A DNA stretch of 64,000 nucleotides, taken from contig REEN01000029.1 of the NCBI GenBank assembly GCA_007695015.1, positions 1-64,000 of the forward strand, in the 5' to 3' direction. The position numbers and the translations under genes were made by a program. Shown piece by piece: positions 43,691 to 52,163 of this stretch. The stretch's first letter is position 1. Every line of letters starts with the position of its first letter. The notes under the pieces are model-generated. The model was not told the DNA's origin and did no database searches. It saw nothing but the letters and a program-made list of their open reading frames with translations. Source of the stretch: Marinilabiliales bacterium. Its GTDB lineage: Bacteria; Bacteroidota; Bacteroidia; Bacteroidales; PUMT01.

Positions 43691-43698
43691 CAAATTTA
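43691..43698 (-). promoter_or_regulatory. TAnnTTTG -7 box upstream of the barrel/uppS/bamA run
   Basis: The minus strand reads TAAATTTG, an exact consensus match about 20 nt before the first barrel gene's ATG, implying a short leader and an internal promoter after nadK. The 111-nt gap also has a weak TTATTACCCGG/CCGGCAATAA hairpin that may end nadK transcripts. Confidence 0.45.
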
Positions 43699-43782
43699 AT
43701 GAAAATAAGTGGTAATAAAACATTAGTGGGGTCTTAATTATTGCCGGCAACCGGGTAATAAAGGCGAATTTAGTCATCTGTT

Positions 43783-44661
43783 TCAGTTCCTTTTATCAGC
43801 TCCCCACATAAGTTTATTTCGAAGCGTAGTGTAGAAATCCTGGCTGTTGAGTCTGATCAGGTTGATATAGTAATCCGGTTTCCTGATAACAATTTCAGTC
43901 TCCATTGCTACCAGTCTGCTCCTGGAATCCATCGAAAGCAGGAACTCCGGTCTGTTTCCGGTTACCCTGAGCCTTATTGTGTTGTTATCGGGAACTACAA
44001 TCGGCCTCACGGTAAGATTATGCGGGGCAATAGGTGAAATAATAATGGCGCCGGTATCAGGGGTCAGCAATGGTCCCCCTGCGCTTAATGAATATGCCGT
44101 TGATCCTGTCGGTGTTGAGATGATAAGTCCGTCTGCCCAGTAGGAATTCAGGAAATGATCGTTCAGCCAGGCCTGGATCGTTATCATGGTTGAATCTTTT
44201 TTCTGGATGGTGAACTCATTGAGTGCGCAGTCAAATACGCTGAATAACTTTTCGGGGCTTTGCAACTGAAGCAGGCTTCTTTTTTCGGTGGTATAGTTGC
44301 CTGTCATTACCGCCCCTATTGCTTTATCAATATCATCCCCTGAGATATTTGCAAGGAATCCCAGTTTGCCGCTGTTGAACCCGAGTACCGGAATACCTGA
44401 ATCCCTTACCAACGTTATGGTCTCCAGAATTGTTCCGTCACCGCCGATTGCGAAGATAAAATCACTTGACCTGTCAAGATCATCATGTGAATTAAAAATG
44501 GCTTCCGGCTCAGGGTCAATACCTGCTTTCCTGACGAGGAAATCGTAGAAAGGTTCATATAAGGATATACGGAGTCTGTTCTCCCGGAGCTTTGTAAACA
44601 ACCTCTTCGCGTAATCATTGAAATGAGGGTTGAACTGCCGTCCGTATACAGATATCTGCAT
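43783..44661 (-). CDS. nadK: NAD kinase
   Basis: A 292-aa enzyme phosphorylating NAD to NADP. The GGDGT signature lies in FAIGGDGTILETI, with NEFTIQKKDSTMI and GLIISTPTGSTAYSLSAGGP further on, all typical of NadK. Length is normal. The gene lies 13 nt after the CBS-domain gene, with which it is commonly paired in Bacteroidota, and upstream of the envelope genes. Confidence 0.95.
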   Translation of the reverse strand: MQISVYGRQFNPHFNDYAKRLFTKLRENRLRISLYEPFYDFLVRKAGIDPEPEAIFNSHDDLDRSSDFIFAIGGDGTILETITLVRDSGIPVLGFNSGKLGFLANISGDDIDKAIGAVMTGNYTTEKRSLLQLQSPEKLFSVFDCALNEFTIQKKDSTMITIQAWLNDHFLNSYWADGLIISTPTGSTAYSLSAGGPLLTPDTGAIIISPIAPHNLTVRPIVVPDNNTIRLRVTGNRPEFLLSMDSRSRLVAMETEIVIRKPDYYINLIRLNSQDFYTTLRNKLMWGADKRN

Positions 44662-44674
44662 TGACTGAGTATTA

Positions 44675-45340
44675 TTAAACGTTCAGATAACGCATGAACT
44701 GTTCATACCTGTTTTTGTAAAAACCGTCAAGGTTTTCGTCATCCATATATGATGCCTTGATGTTATAGTCATACCTCTGGAATGTCCTGATGACAGGTGT
44801 AAGGTCGGTTCGGTTGATCTTGATCGTTACTTCCATAAGGGTGCTGTCTTCCGTATTCCGCGTATAGAGGCTAAGTATCCTGGCGTTGTTGCTTTCAATG
44901 ATCTGGCCTATCTGGCTTATTGAGTAGTCGTGGTGGTTCATCTCCAGCACTATAAGCCCTCCGGGTTCACTGACAGCTGTAAGAGTTGCAAAATGGGCCA
45001 GCAGGTCATTCTGTCCGATCAGTCCTGTATAGCTCTTCTTTTCATCAAGAACCGGTATGACAGTCAGCCTGAGGCGGGAGGCAATCTCAATCACTTCGTA
45101 AATATGCTGGTGATCATACACAAAGGGACTGAACAGCGACAGCTTGTGATTTCCGATAGGTTCGTCGGTCATGCCAAGGTCGTATATGTCGGTATCTGAG
45201 ATAAGTCCGAGAAACTCCTGGTTATTGACAATGGGAAGATGGGATATCCGGAATATTTCCATCCAGCTGAGTGCACGGGCTCCGGTGTCGGAGGTTCGGA
45301 GTGCCGGAATAACATCTGATACAAGTTCCCTGGCTAGCAT
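44675..45340 (-). CDS. CBS-domain protein
   Basis: A 221-aa cytoplasmic protein from ATG at 45340 (MLARELVSDV). The alternative ATG at 45397 would overlap the promoter and start of pdxJ on the opposite strand, so I prefer the shorter one. Residues about 1-130 form a CBS pair (SDVIPALRTSDTGARALSWM, LPIVNNQEFLGLISDTDI, VIPVLDEKKSYTGLIGQNDLL). The C-terminal 90 residues look like an ACT-type ferredoxin-like domain (GGLIVLEMNHHDYSISQIGQI). CBS pairs usually bind adenosine nucleotides, so a regulatory role near nadK is plausible. Confidence 0.88.
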   Translation of the reverse strand: MLARELVSDVIPALRTSDTGARALSWMEIFRISHLPIVNNQEFLGLISDTDIYDLGMTDEPIGNHKLSLFSPFVYDHQHIYEVIEIASRLRLTVIPVLDEKKSYTGLIGQNDLLAHFATLTAVSEPGGLIVLEMNHHDYSISQIGQIIESNNARILSLYTRNTEDSTLMEVTIKINRTDLTPVIRTFQRYDYNIKASYMDDENLDGFYKNRYEQFMRYLNV

Positions 45341-45369
45341 ATCCGGTTTTATTTGTTGTAAATTAGCAC

Positions 45370-45377
45370 TAATTTTG
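45370..45377 (+). promoter_or_regulatory. TAnnTTTG -7 box upstream of pdxJ
   Basis: TAATTTTG is an exact consensus match. It places the transcript start near 45384, which makes ATG 45404 a more natural pdxJ start than the ATG at 45386. Confidence 0.45.
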
Positions 45378-45403
45378 TGTTCTGTATGAACAAACAACGT
45401 GCC

Positions 45404-46144
45404 ATGACCCGATTAAGCGTAAATATAAACAAAATTGCCACATTGAGGAATGCCAGGGGCGGAAATATACCTGATGTGATTAAAGCGGCGGTGGATTGCC
45501 AGGACTTCGGGGCACATGGTATAACGGTGCATCCGCGCCCCGATGAGCGGCACATAAGGTACCAGGATGTTCGTGATATCAGGCCTCTGATCACTACCGA
45601 GTTCAATATAGAGGGATACCCGTCTGAATCTTTTATTCAGCTTGTCTTATCAGTAATGCCTCACCAGGTAACGCTGGTGCCTGACCCTCCCGATGCTATT
45701 ACCTCGAGTGAGGGATGGGATACCATCTCGCAGAGGGGCTTCCTTACCGAGGTTATTGCAAGGTTTCATGAACATGGTATAAGGACATCGATCTTTACCG
45801 GCACCGATCTGAACCATATTGAACATGCGGCACTGACTGGCACCGACAGGATCGAGCTTTACACCGAACCCTATGCACGGCATTTCCCGGCAGATCCAGC
45901 TGGGGCGGCAGAGCCCTTTACAGCTGCTGCAAAAATGGCCGGTGAAGCCGGGCTGGGTATTAATGCCGGGCATGACCTGAACCTTGAAAATTTAGGCTAT
46001 TTTGCCGGCAGGGTGCCGGGACTCCTGGAAGTCTCGATCGGCCACGCCCTCATCTCCGATGCTATTTATTTCGGACTTGAAAATGTGATCCAGATGTACC
46101 TTCGGCAACTTGAGCTTAAGGGTGCACGATCCGGCAGCATATGA
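45404..46144 (+). CDS. pdxJ: pyridoxine 5'-phosphate synthase
   Basis: A 246-aa TIM-barrel enzyme that condenses 3-amino-2-oxopropyl phosphate with deoxyxylulose phosphate in vitamin B6 synthesis. The N-terminal [19 protein letters not shown], the [17 protein letters not shown] active-site segment and the late [13 protein letters not shown] and [12 protein letters not shown] motifs are diagnostic. I chose ATG 45404; upstream ATG and TTG codons add residues not conserved in the family and lie in the promoter. It is divergent from the CBS gene. Confidence 0.95.
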   Translation: MTRLSVNINKIATLRNARGGNIPDVIKAAVDCQDFGAHGITVHPRPDERHIRYQDVRDIRPLITTEFNIEGYPSESFIQLVLSVMPHQVTLVPDPPDAITSSEGWDTISQRGFLTEVIARFHEHGIRTSIFTGTDLNHIEHAALTGTDRIELYTEPYARHFPADPAGAAEPFTAAAKMAGEAGLGINAGHDLNLENLGYFAGRVPGLLEVSIGHALISDAIYFGLENVIQMYLRQLELKGARSGSI

Positions 46145-46169
46145 CCGGGTAATAATTATATCTTGTATC

Positions 46170-46973
46170 ATGAAGCTGTTTTACAGAAAAACAGGGTCGG
46201 GTAGGCCATTGATAATTTTACACGGCCTTTACGGTTCGTCAGATAACTGGATGAGTGTTGCCAAATCGCTGTCCGGCCATTTTGAGGTCTGGCTGCCCGA
46301 TCTCAGAAACCACGGAAGATCACCGCATGATAGGAACCACACTTATGAGATGATCAGAAATGATATCCTGGAATTCATTGATGATGCCGGCATTGAGAAG
46401 CCGGTCATTATCGGGCATTCCATGGGCGGCAAGGCTGCCATGTGTTTTGCACAGCATCATCCCGACCGTATTGAGAAGCTGATCGTAGCAGATATTGCAC
46501 CCAAGTCCTACAAAGACCTCTACAGGGAAGAACCGCTAAATCATCATGATATCCTGCAGGCGATGAAGAAGGCAGATGTTTCTTCTGCAGGAACGCGCAG
46601 GGATGTTGATGATATGCTGCAGGCCACCATTAAATCTGCCAGGATAAGAGGATTCCTCATGAAAAACCTTGACAGGGGTGATGACGGTAGTTACCGGTGG
46701 ACTCTGAACCTGGACGTGCTTATAAAGGAGCTTGATAATATAATGGACGGGGTTAACTCCGATTGCTTTGATCCGGAGTTTCCCCTCACCGGGTTTCCTG
46801 TCCTTTTTATCAGGGGCGGTAAGTCGGCGTATGTTCTTGATGAGGATATTGAGGTCATTGAAAGGATCTTTCCTTCAGCTAAAATTGTTACCATAAACGG
46901 TGCAGGGCATTGGCTGCATGCTGAACAACCCGCTGCATTTGTTGAGGCAGTGCTGGAATTCACAGCAGTCTGA
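46170..46973 (+). CDS. alpha/beta hydrolase (YbfF-like esterase)
   Basis: A 267-aa cytoplasmic hydrolase. The chosen ATG 46170 (MKLFYRKTG) avoids overlap with pdxJ. The oxyanion motif LHGLYGSSDNW, nucleophile elbow IGHSMGGKA and the terminal GAGHWLHAEQP with catalytic His are present. The acid residue probably lies in the stretch FIRGGKSAYVLDED. Substrate unknown; YbfF homologues hydrolyse acyl esters. The gene lies 25 nt after pdxJ. Confidence 0.9.
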   Translation: MKLFYRKTGSGRPLIILHGLYGSSDNWMSVAKSLSGHFEVWLPDLRNHGRSPHDRNHTYEMIRNDILEFIDDAGIEKPVIIGHSMGGKAAMCFAQHHPDRIEKLIVADIAPKSYKDLYREEPLNHHDILQAMKKADVSSAGTRRDVDDMLQATIKSARIRGFLMKNLDRGDDGSYRWTLNLDVLIKELDNIMDGVNSDCFDPEFPLTGFPVLFIRGGKSAYVLDEDIEVIERIFPSAKIVTINGAGHWLHAEQPAAFVEAVLEFTAV

Positions 46974-46988
46974 AGTCGTGAATAATTA

Positions 46989-47612
46989 TTATCGCGTTTT
47001 GCGGTTGTTCAGGCTGCTTCTTATAATTTCGGTAAGGATATTGATCCCCACCTTGTTGTTTCCGCCCTGCGGAATAATGATATCTGCATATCTTTTTGTG
47101 GGTTCGATAAACTGAAGGTGCATTGGTTTAACCGTTTTATTGTACCGGTCGAGTACTGCGGTAACAGACCTGCCCCGCTCGCTGATATCTCTTGATATCA
47201 CCCTGGAAAGCCTGTCATCGGCATCGGCGTCGACAAATACTTTTATGTCCATTAGCTCTCTGAGCAGGCGGCTTGTAAGAATAAGGATACCCTCTATTAT
47301 TACTACCTGTTTCGGCATGATCTCCATGGTCTCTTCCGATCGGGTGCATGTAAGGTAGGAATATACGGGCTGTTGTATTGCCTTGCCCTCGCGTAGCATT
47401 TTTACATGCCTGATCAGCAGACTGAATTCAAGAGCCCTCGGGTGGTCAAAATTTATCTTCTGCCTTTCGGCGGGCGGCAGATGTGAATTGTCACGATAAT
47501 AGGAGTCCTGGGGTATCAGCACCACTTTGTTCTCAGGCAGGCTTGACATAACCTTCCTGACAACAGTTGTTTTTCCTGAACCTGACCCTCCTGCAATACC
47601 GACAATCAGCAT
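46989..47612 (-). CDS. udk: uridine kinase
   Basis: A 207-aa P-loop kinase phosphorylating uridine and cytidine in pyrimidine salvage. Walker A is GIAGGSGSGKTTV. QDSYYRDNSHL, NFDHPRALEF and the later RVISRDISERGRSV segment match Udk. Length is typical. It converges with the hydrolase gene; an exact -7 box lies immediately upstream. Confidence 0.94.
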   Translation of the reverse strand: MLIVGIAGGSGSGKTTVVRKVMSSLPENKVVLIPQDSYYRDNSHLPPAERQKINFDHPRALEFSLLIRHVKMLREGKAIQQPVYSYLTCTRSEETMEIMPKQVVIIEGILILTSRLLRELMDIKVFVDADADDRLSRVISRDISERGRSVTAVLDRYNKTVKPMHLQFIEPTKRYADIIIPQGGNNKVGINILTEIIRSSLNNRKTR

Positions 47613-47626
47613 ATTTCTTTTTTCTT

Positions 47627-47634
47627 CAAAAATA
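47627..47634 (-). promoter_or_regulatory. TAnnTTTG -7 box upstream of udk
   Basis: Minus-strand TATTTTTG, exact consensus, ends about 15 nt before the udk ATG, implying a very short or absent leader. Confidence 0.4.
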
Positions 47635-47709
47635 TAATTAATTTTAAAACCATAAACTTTACGTCGGTCATAATGGCCGGCCGGAGGTGAAACTTAAAAC
47701 GAGAGCCTA

Positions 47710-48699
47710 ATGCGAGCATTGTACCCGCTTAAATTCACCCCGATACCCAGGGAAATGATCTGGGGAGGAGACAAACTGCAAAAGAAATACAACAAGAGTT
47801 TCCCTCCGGAGGCCAGAATTGGTGAAAGCTGGGAGATTTCTGGTTACCCTGGCAAATTGTCAGTTGCAGCCAATGGCTTTTTACAGGGTAATTCCATTGA
47901 GGAGCTGACAGAGGTTTACATGGGTGATCTTGTCGGAGAAAAGGTTTTCGACCGTTATGGAATTGAATTCCCGCTGTTGATCAAGCTTATTGATGCCAAT
48001 GAAAACCTTTCCATACAGGTGCACCCAGATGATGAACTTGCCGGGACCCGTCACAACGGAAGGGGTAAAACTGAAATGTGGTATGTGCTCGATGCTGAGC
48101 CGGGTGCTGAATTGATCTCAGGGTTCAGCAGAGAGGTGAGCCGCGGCATTTTCCAGGAGAAATTAAATAGCGGTAACTTACCTGAATTGCTTAACTTTGA
48201 AAAGGTGGTTCCTGGGGATGTTTTCTTTATGCCTGCCGGTAGAATTCATGCAATTGGCAAGGGGATAGTACTTGCCGAGATACAGCAGTCCTCCGATATT
48301 ACCTACAGGGTATATGACTGGGACAGGGTTGATTCTGAAGGAAAGTCCCGGGAGCTTCATGTCGATCTTGCGCTTGATGCGATCGACTATACATGTCATA
48401 ATGATTACAAGACAGTTGTTTCCGGCCGGGAGGATGTGCCTGTATTGCTGGCTGACTGCCAGTGGTTCACGACACAGCGCCTCTTGTTCAGACGGAGACT
48501 CCCGCGTGATTACAGCCTTGCCGATTCATTTGTAATTCATATATGCACAAAGGGTGGGTATAATATTATATATAATGGCGGAAAGGATAGAGTTGCGGTT
48601 TCGGGGGGAGAAACAGTGCTGATACCTGCCGTTCTTGATGAGGTGGTGCTTGAAACCAGTGCAATTACAGAGATACTTGAAGTGTACATAAAAAATTAA
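47710..48699 (+). CDS. manA: mannose-6-phosphate isomerase (type I)
   Basis: A 329-aa zinc cupin enzyme interconverting mannose 6-phosphate and fructose 6-phosphate. The zinc-binding SIQVHPDDELA, the WYVLDAEPGAEL strand and the later PAGRIHAIGKG motif are present, with the C-terminal cupin half less conserved. It supplies mannose for capsule and glycans. Divergent from udk across 97 nt; engB follows after 16 nt. Confidence 0.94.
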   Translation: MRALYPLKFTPIPREMIWGGDKLQKKYNKSFPPEARIGESWEISGYPGKLSVAANGFLQGNSIEELTEVYMGDLVGEKVFDRYGIEFPLLIKLIDANENLSIQVHPDDELAGTRHNGRGKTEMWYVLDAEPGAELISGFSREVSRGIFQEKLNSGNLPELLNFEKVVPGDVFFMPAGRIHAIGKGIVLAEIQQSSDITYRVYDWDRVDSEGKSRELHVDLALDAIDYTCHNDYKTVVSGREDVPVLLADCQWFTTQRLLFRRRLPRDYSLADSFVIHICTKGGYNIIYNGGKDRVAVSGGETVLIPAVLDEVVLETSAITEILEVYIKN

Positions 48700-48715
48700 C
48701 GCTGATAATCCGCCA

Positions 48716-49327
48716 ATGGTTATAAAAAGTGCAGAATTTGTCAAAAGCTCGGCCGCTGCCGGTCAGTTTCCTCCACCGGACATACCCGAATATGCTTTTA
48801 CCGGCAGGTCAAATGTCGGTAAATCCTCGCTGATAAATATGCTCACAGGTCACAAAAGGCTGGCAAAGACCTCCTCAACTCCAGGAAAGACAAAGCTTGT
48901 GAATCATTTCCTGATCAATGACCAGTGGTACCTGGCCGACCTGCCGGGGTACGGTTATGCGCGGACTTCACGCAGTGAAAGAAAGGGTTTCGGCAGGCTG
49001 ATAGAGAGTTATATAAGAGTGCGTGAAAACCTTGTGTCGCTGTTTGTCCTTGTTGATTCCAGGCATGAGCCGCAGGTATCAGATTTGAATTTCATTAATT
49101 CACTCGGTTATAACGGGGTCCCCTTTGCTATTGTATTCACGAAAAGCGACAAATTGTCGCCCGCGCTCCTGCAGAGAAATGTAGATGTTTATCTGAAACG
49201 CCTGGAACAGGAGTGGGAAACACCTCCGCCCTGGTTTTGTGCGTCTGTGAACGACTACAGGGGGCGGGAGGAGATCCTTGGATATATTGAAAATGGGAAC
49301 TATAATTATGCTGCCATCGGAAATTAG
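48716..49327 (+). CDS. engB: ribosome biogenesis GTPase EngB/YihA
   Basis: A 203-aa GTPase needed for 50S subunit assembly. G1 GRSNVGKSSLIN, G2 STPGKTKLVNHF, G3 DLPGYGYA and G4 FTKSDK are readable. Length is standard. It follows manA by 16 nt and precedes prs by 62 nt. Confidence 0.95.
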   Translation: MVIKSAEFVKSSAAAGQFPPPDIPEYAFTGRSNVGKSSLINMLTGHKRLAKTSSTPGKTKLVNHFLINDQWYLADLPGYGYARTSRSERKGFGRLIESYIRVRENLVSLFVLVDSRHEPQVSDLNFINSLGYNGVPFAIVFTKSDKLSPALLQRNVDVYLKRLEQEWETPPPWFCASVNDYRGREEILGYIENGNYNYAAIGN

Positions 49328-49347
49328 AAATATTTGCTTATAATATT

Positions 49348-49355
49348 TATTTTTG
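49348..49355 (+). promoter_or_regulatory. TAnnTTTG -7 box upstream of prs
   Basis: TATTTTTG matches the consensus exactly and lies 34 nt before the prs ATG. A TTTG at 49333-49336 is too close to be a normal -33 box. Confidence 0.45.
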
Positions 49356-49389
49356 CAACCCTGATATCGTAATAATAATCATAGCCAAA

Positions 49390-50328
49390 ATGACCCATAA
49401 AGCTCCGATCAAATTCTTTTCAGGCAAGTCTTCAATGTATCTTGCCGACAAAATTGCCAAGAGCTACGGCATGGAACTCGGTAAGTCTTCCGTGATCCAG
49501 TTCAGCGACGGTGAATTTCAGCCATGTTTTGATGAATCGGTAAGAGGTTGTGTGGTCTTCATCGTTCAATCCACTTTCCCGCCGACTGAAAATCTTTTTG
49601 AGCTGCTGCTCATGATAGATGCTGCGAAAAGGGCTTCTGCCTACAAGGTTGTTGCGGTAATTCCCTACCTCGGTTTTGCCCGGCAGGACAGGAAAGATAA
49701 GCCGAGAGTATCGATCGGGGCAAAACTGGTGGCCGACCTTCTCTCCAAGGCCGGAGTCTCAAGGATAATGACCATGGATCTGCATGCAGACCAGATACAG
49801 GGGTTCTTCGACGTGCCAGTCGACCACCTTTATGCTTCAGCCATATTTGTTCCCTACATTAAGAAAATGCAACTGGACAACCTGGCGATAGCGGCTCCCG
49901 ATATGGGAGGAACCAAGCGGGCAAATGCCTATTCACGTTTTCTTAATTCAGAAATGGTCATCTGCTACAAGCTCAGGAAAAAGGCCAACTTCGTTGATGA
50001 GATTACCATAATAGGTGATGTGGAGGGGAAGAACGTGGTGATAGTTGATGACATGATCGATACGGCCGGCACATTGCTTCTGGCTGCCGACCTGATGATG
50101 CAGAAAGGAGCCAGTTCGGTGCGGGCAGTTTCAACACATCCGGTTCTGTCAGGGCAGGCGATTGAAAAAATTGAAAAGTCTTCTCTACGCGAGGTTGTTG
50201 TGACGGATACAATACCGTTGAAACAAAAATCTGACAAGATTACGGTCCTTACCGTGGCCGACCTGTTTGCCGAGGTTATTGGCAAAGTTTACAATTACCA
50301 GTCAATCAGTTCCACTTTTATTGTCTAA
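49390..50328 (+). CDS. prs: ribose-phosphate pyrophosphokinase
   Basis: A 312-aa PRPP synthetase. FSDGEFQPCFDESVRGC at the flexible N-terminal loop, the MTMDLHADQIQGFF metal-binding region, AAPDMGGTKRA and the PRPP loop VIVDDMIDTAGTL are diagnostic. It makes PRPP for purine, pyrimidine, histidine and NAD synthesis. Its own -7 box and that of rplY suggest separate transcription. Confidence 0.96.
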   Translation: MTHKAPIKFFSGKSSMYLADKIAKSYGMELGKSSVIQFSDGEFQPCFDESVRGCVVFIVQSTFPPTENLFELLLMIDAAKRASAYKVVAVIPYLGFARQDRKDKPRVSIGAKLVADLLSKAGVSRIMTMDLHADQIQGFFDVPVDHLYASAIFVPYIKKMQLDNLAIAAPDMGGTKRANAYSRFLNSEMVICYKLRKKANFVDEITIIGDVEGKNVVIVDDMIDTAGTLLLAADLMMQKGASSVRAVSTHPVLSGQAIEKIEKSSLREVVVTDTIPLKQKSDKITVLTVADLFAEVIGKVYNYQSISSTFIV

Positions 50329-50334
50329 GTTTAC

Positions 50335-50342
50335 TATATTTG
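50335..50342 (+). promoter_or_regulatory. TAnnTTTG -7 box upstream of rplY
   Basis: TATATTTG is an exact match. It implies transcription from about 50349 and a 95-nt leader before rplY, room for a ribosomal-protein-type leader structure, which I could not fold by hand. Confidence 0.45.
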
Positions 50343-50443
50343 CACCTCAAAATTTACAGGCAATGGTGTGATGGAGGTCCGCGATGTTTTTCTCTTAATC
50401 CGGAACTAAGTAGCACCCATTATTAATAGTTAAATTTTCATTG

Positions 50444-51121
50444 ATGAAGTTGTTAGAGATTAAGTGCAGCCTGCGCGAGTCGGTAGGCAAGAAGGATTCC
50501 AGAAAGCTCAGAAAACAGGGTGGTGTGCCCTGTGTGCTTTACGGGGGAGGTGAAAACATCCATTTTACCGCACCCGAGAATGATTTCAGGCACCTGGTTT
50601 ACAGCCCCAAGGTTTTTCTGCTGAAGCTTGACATTGAGGGAAAGGTTTATGATGCGGTTCTTCAGGATATTCAGTTTCATCCGGTAACAGACCGGATTCT
50701 GCATATGGATTTTTTCCAGGTATTTGAAGACAGGCCCGTTTCAATAGATGTGCCTGTTCAGCTGCATGGAGTGCCTGAAGGTGTAAAGCATGGGGGGAAG
50801 CTTGCTCTTGAGGCCCGCAGGCTAAGGGTAAGGGGCCTTCCAAAAGACATGCCCGACATTCTGAATGTTGATGTTACCAACATAGGGCTGGGCAAGTCGG
50901 TTAAAGTGGGTGAACTTGAATTTGAAGGATTGGAATTGCTTGATTTTCCAAACCTTGTGATAGCATCAGTCAAGCTTACAAGAGCTGCACGTGGTTTGAC
51001 GGATGAAGAAGAGGAGGCTGAAGGCGAAGAAGCTGTCGAAGGAGAGGGCGAAGGCGAAGGAGATAAGCCGGAAGGTGAAAAACAGGAAGGTTCTGGTGCA
51101 GAAGGCCAGGTTGATAGTTGA
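50444..51121 (+). CDS. rplY: 50S ribosomal protein L25/Ctc
   Basis: A 225-aa L25 of the long Ctc type, binding 5S rRNA. The N-terminal L25 fold (SVGKKDSRKLRKQGGVPCVLYGGG) and the C-terminal TL5 domain (VPVQLHGVPEGVKHGGKLALEAR) are clear. The last 40 residues are an acidic Glu/Gly-rich tail (EGEGEGEGDKPEGEKQ), common in this phylum. ATG 50444 preferred over TTG 50441. Followed by pth after 24 nt. Confidence 0.94.
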   Translation: MKLLEIKCSLRESVGKKDSRKLRKQGGVPCVLYGGGENIHFTAPENDFRHLVYSPKVFLLKLDIEGKVYDAVLQDIQFHPVTDRILHMDFFQVFEDRPVSIDVPVQLHGVPEGVKHGGKLALEARRLRVRGLPKDMPDILNVDVTNIGLGKSVKVGELEFEGLELLDFPNLVIASVKLTRAARGLTDEEEEAEGEEAVEGEGEGEGDKPEGEKQEGSGAEGQVDS

Positions 51122-51145
51122 TAAGCTGAATTTTAACCGGTGCCT

Positions 51146-51709
51146 ATGAAGTATCTCATTGCCGGACTAGGAAACTTTGGCGAAAAGTATGCCAATACAA
51201 GGCATAACATAGGGTTTATGGTATTGGACACTCTTGCAGGGGTGTCCAATATTTCTTTTGAGGACCGCCGTTATGGCTTTGTTGCCGGATACAGGTACAG
51301 GGCACGGACCTGCGTACTTCTTAAACCGACCACCTATATGAACCTCAGCGGCCGCGCAGTTAATTACTGGCTGCAGAAAGAGAAAATTCCCGTTGAGAAC
51401 ATGTTCGTTATTGTTGATGACCTTGCACTTCCTTTTGGAACTATAAGGATAAGGGCAAAAGGAGGTGACGGCGGCCATAACGGTCTTTACAACATAAACC
51501 AGGTTCTCGGCAGGCAGGATTATCCGAGGTTGAGATTCGGGATAGGCGGAGAGTACGGCAGAGGATCACAGGTGGACTATGTTCTTGGAGAAATGGATGA
51601 TCAGGAGCAGGAAATACTCCCTGCAAGGGTTGAGAAGGTTATTGATGCGGTCCACAGCTTTGTAACAGCAGGCATTGAACGGACAATGAACCTGTACAAT
51701 AACAGGTAG
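51146..51709 (+). CDS. pth: peptidyl-tRNA hydrolase
   Basis: A 187-aa enzyme releasing peptidyl-tRNAs. IAGLGNFGEKYANTRHNIGF, the PTTYMNLSGRAV motif, IVDDLALPFGTIRIRAKGGDGGHNGL with catalytic residues, and RLRFGIGGEYGRG match Pth. ATG 51146 chosen; GTG 51140 would add two residues. The rplY-pth pair is widely conserved. Confidence 0.96.
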   Translation: MKYLIAGLGNFGEKYANTRHNIGFMVLDTLAGVSNISFEDRRYGFVAGYRYRARTCVLLKPTTYMNLSGRAVNYWLQKEKIPVENMFVIVDDLALPFGTIRIRAKGGDGGHNGLYNINQVLGRQDYPRLRFGIGGEYGRGSQVDYVLGEMDDQEQEILPARVEKVIDAVHSFVTAGIERTMNLYNNR

Positions 51710-51759
51710 GGGAATTACAGCTTGTTCCGGCTGGTCCTGAAGGCAAATGTTGAACGGTT

Positions 51760-52158
51760 ATGGGAAAAAGTGAAGATGAGAACGACGAAGTAAGGATCGA
51801 TAAGTGGCTCTGGGCGGTAAGGCTTTTCAAGACGCGGAGCCTTGCAACCGAGGCCTGCCGAACGGGACGTGTCAAAATAGGGGATGTTCCGGTTAAACCA
51901 TCCCGTTCAGTAAAGGAGGGAGACAAAATTAACCTCAGGCGCCCGCCATCAGTGTATACCTACAGGGTGTTGCAGACGGTCGGGAAGAGGCAGCCGGCCA
52001 GGCTGGTCGCCAACTACCTGGAGGATCTGACTCCGGAGGAAGAAAAAGAGAAGGCCGGTCACCGCAATCTCGTGATGTTTGTGCGCCGCGACAGGGGCGC
52101 AGGCCGGCCCACCAAGAAGGAGAGGAGGATACTTGACAGGCTTTCCGGCAACGACTGA
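51760..52158 (+). CDS. S4-domain RNA-binding protein (Hsp15/HslR-like)
   Basis: A 132-aa protein with an S4 RNA-binding domain: RIDKWLWAVRLFKTRSLATEAC, VKIGDVPVKPSRSVKEGD. HslR recycles stalled 50S subunits carrying nascent chain-tRNA, which fits the neighbouring pth. A basic C-terminal tail (RDRGAGRPTKKERRI) would aid rRNA binding. Converges with the DUF2279 gene. Confidence 0.92.
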   Translation: MGKSEDENDEVRIDKWLWAVRLFKTRSLATEACRTGRVKIGDVPVKPSRSVKEGDKINLRRPPSVYTYRVLQTVGKRQPARLVANYLEDLTPEEEKEKAGHRNLVMFVRRDRGAGRPTKKERRILDRLSGND

Positions 52159-52163
52159 CCGAT

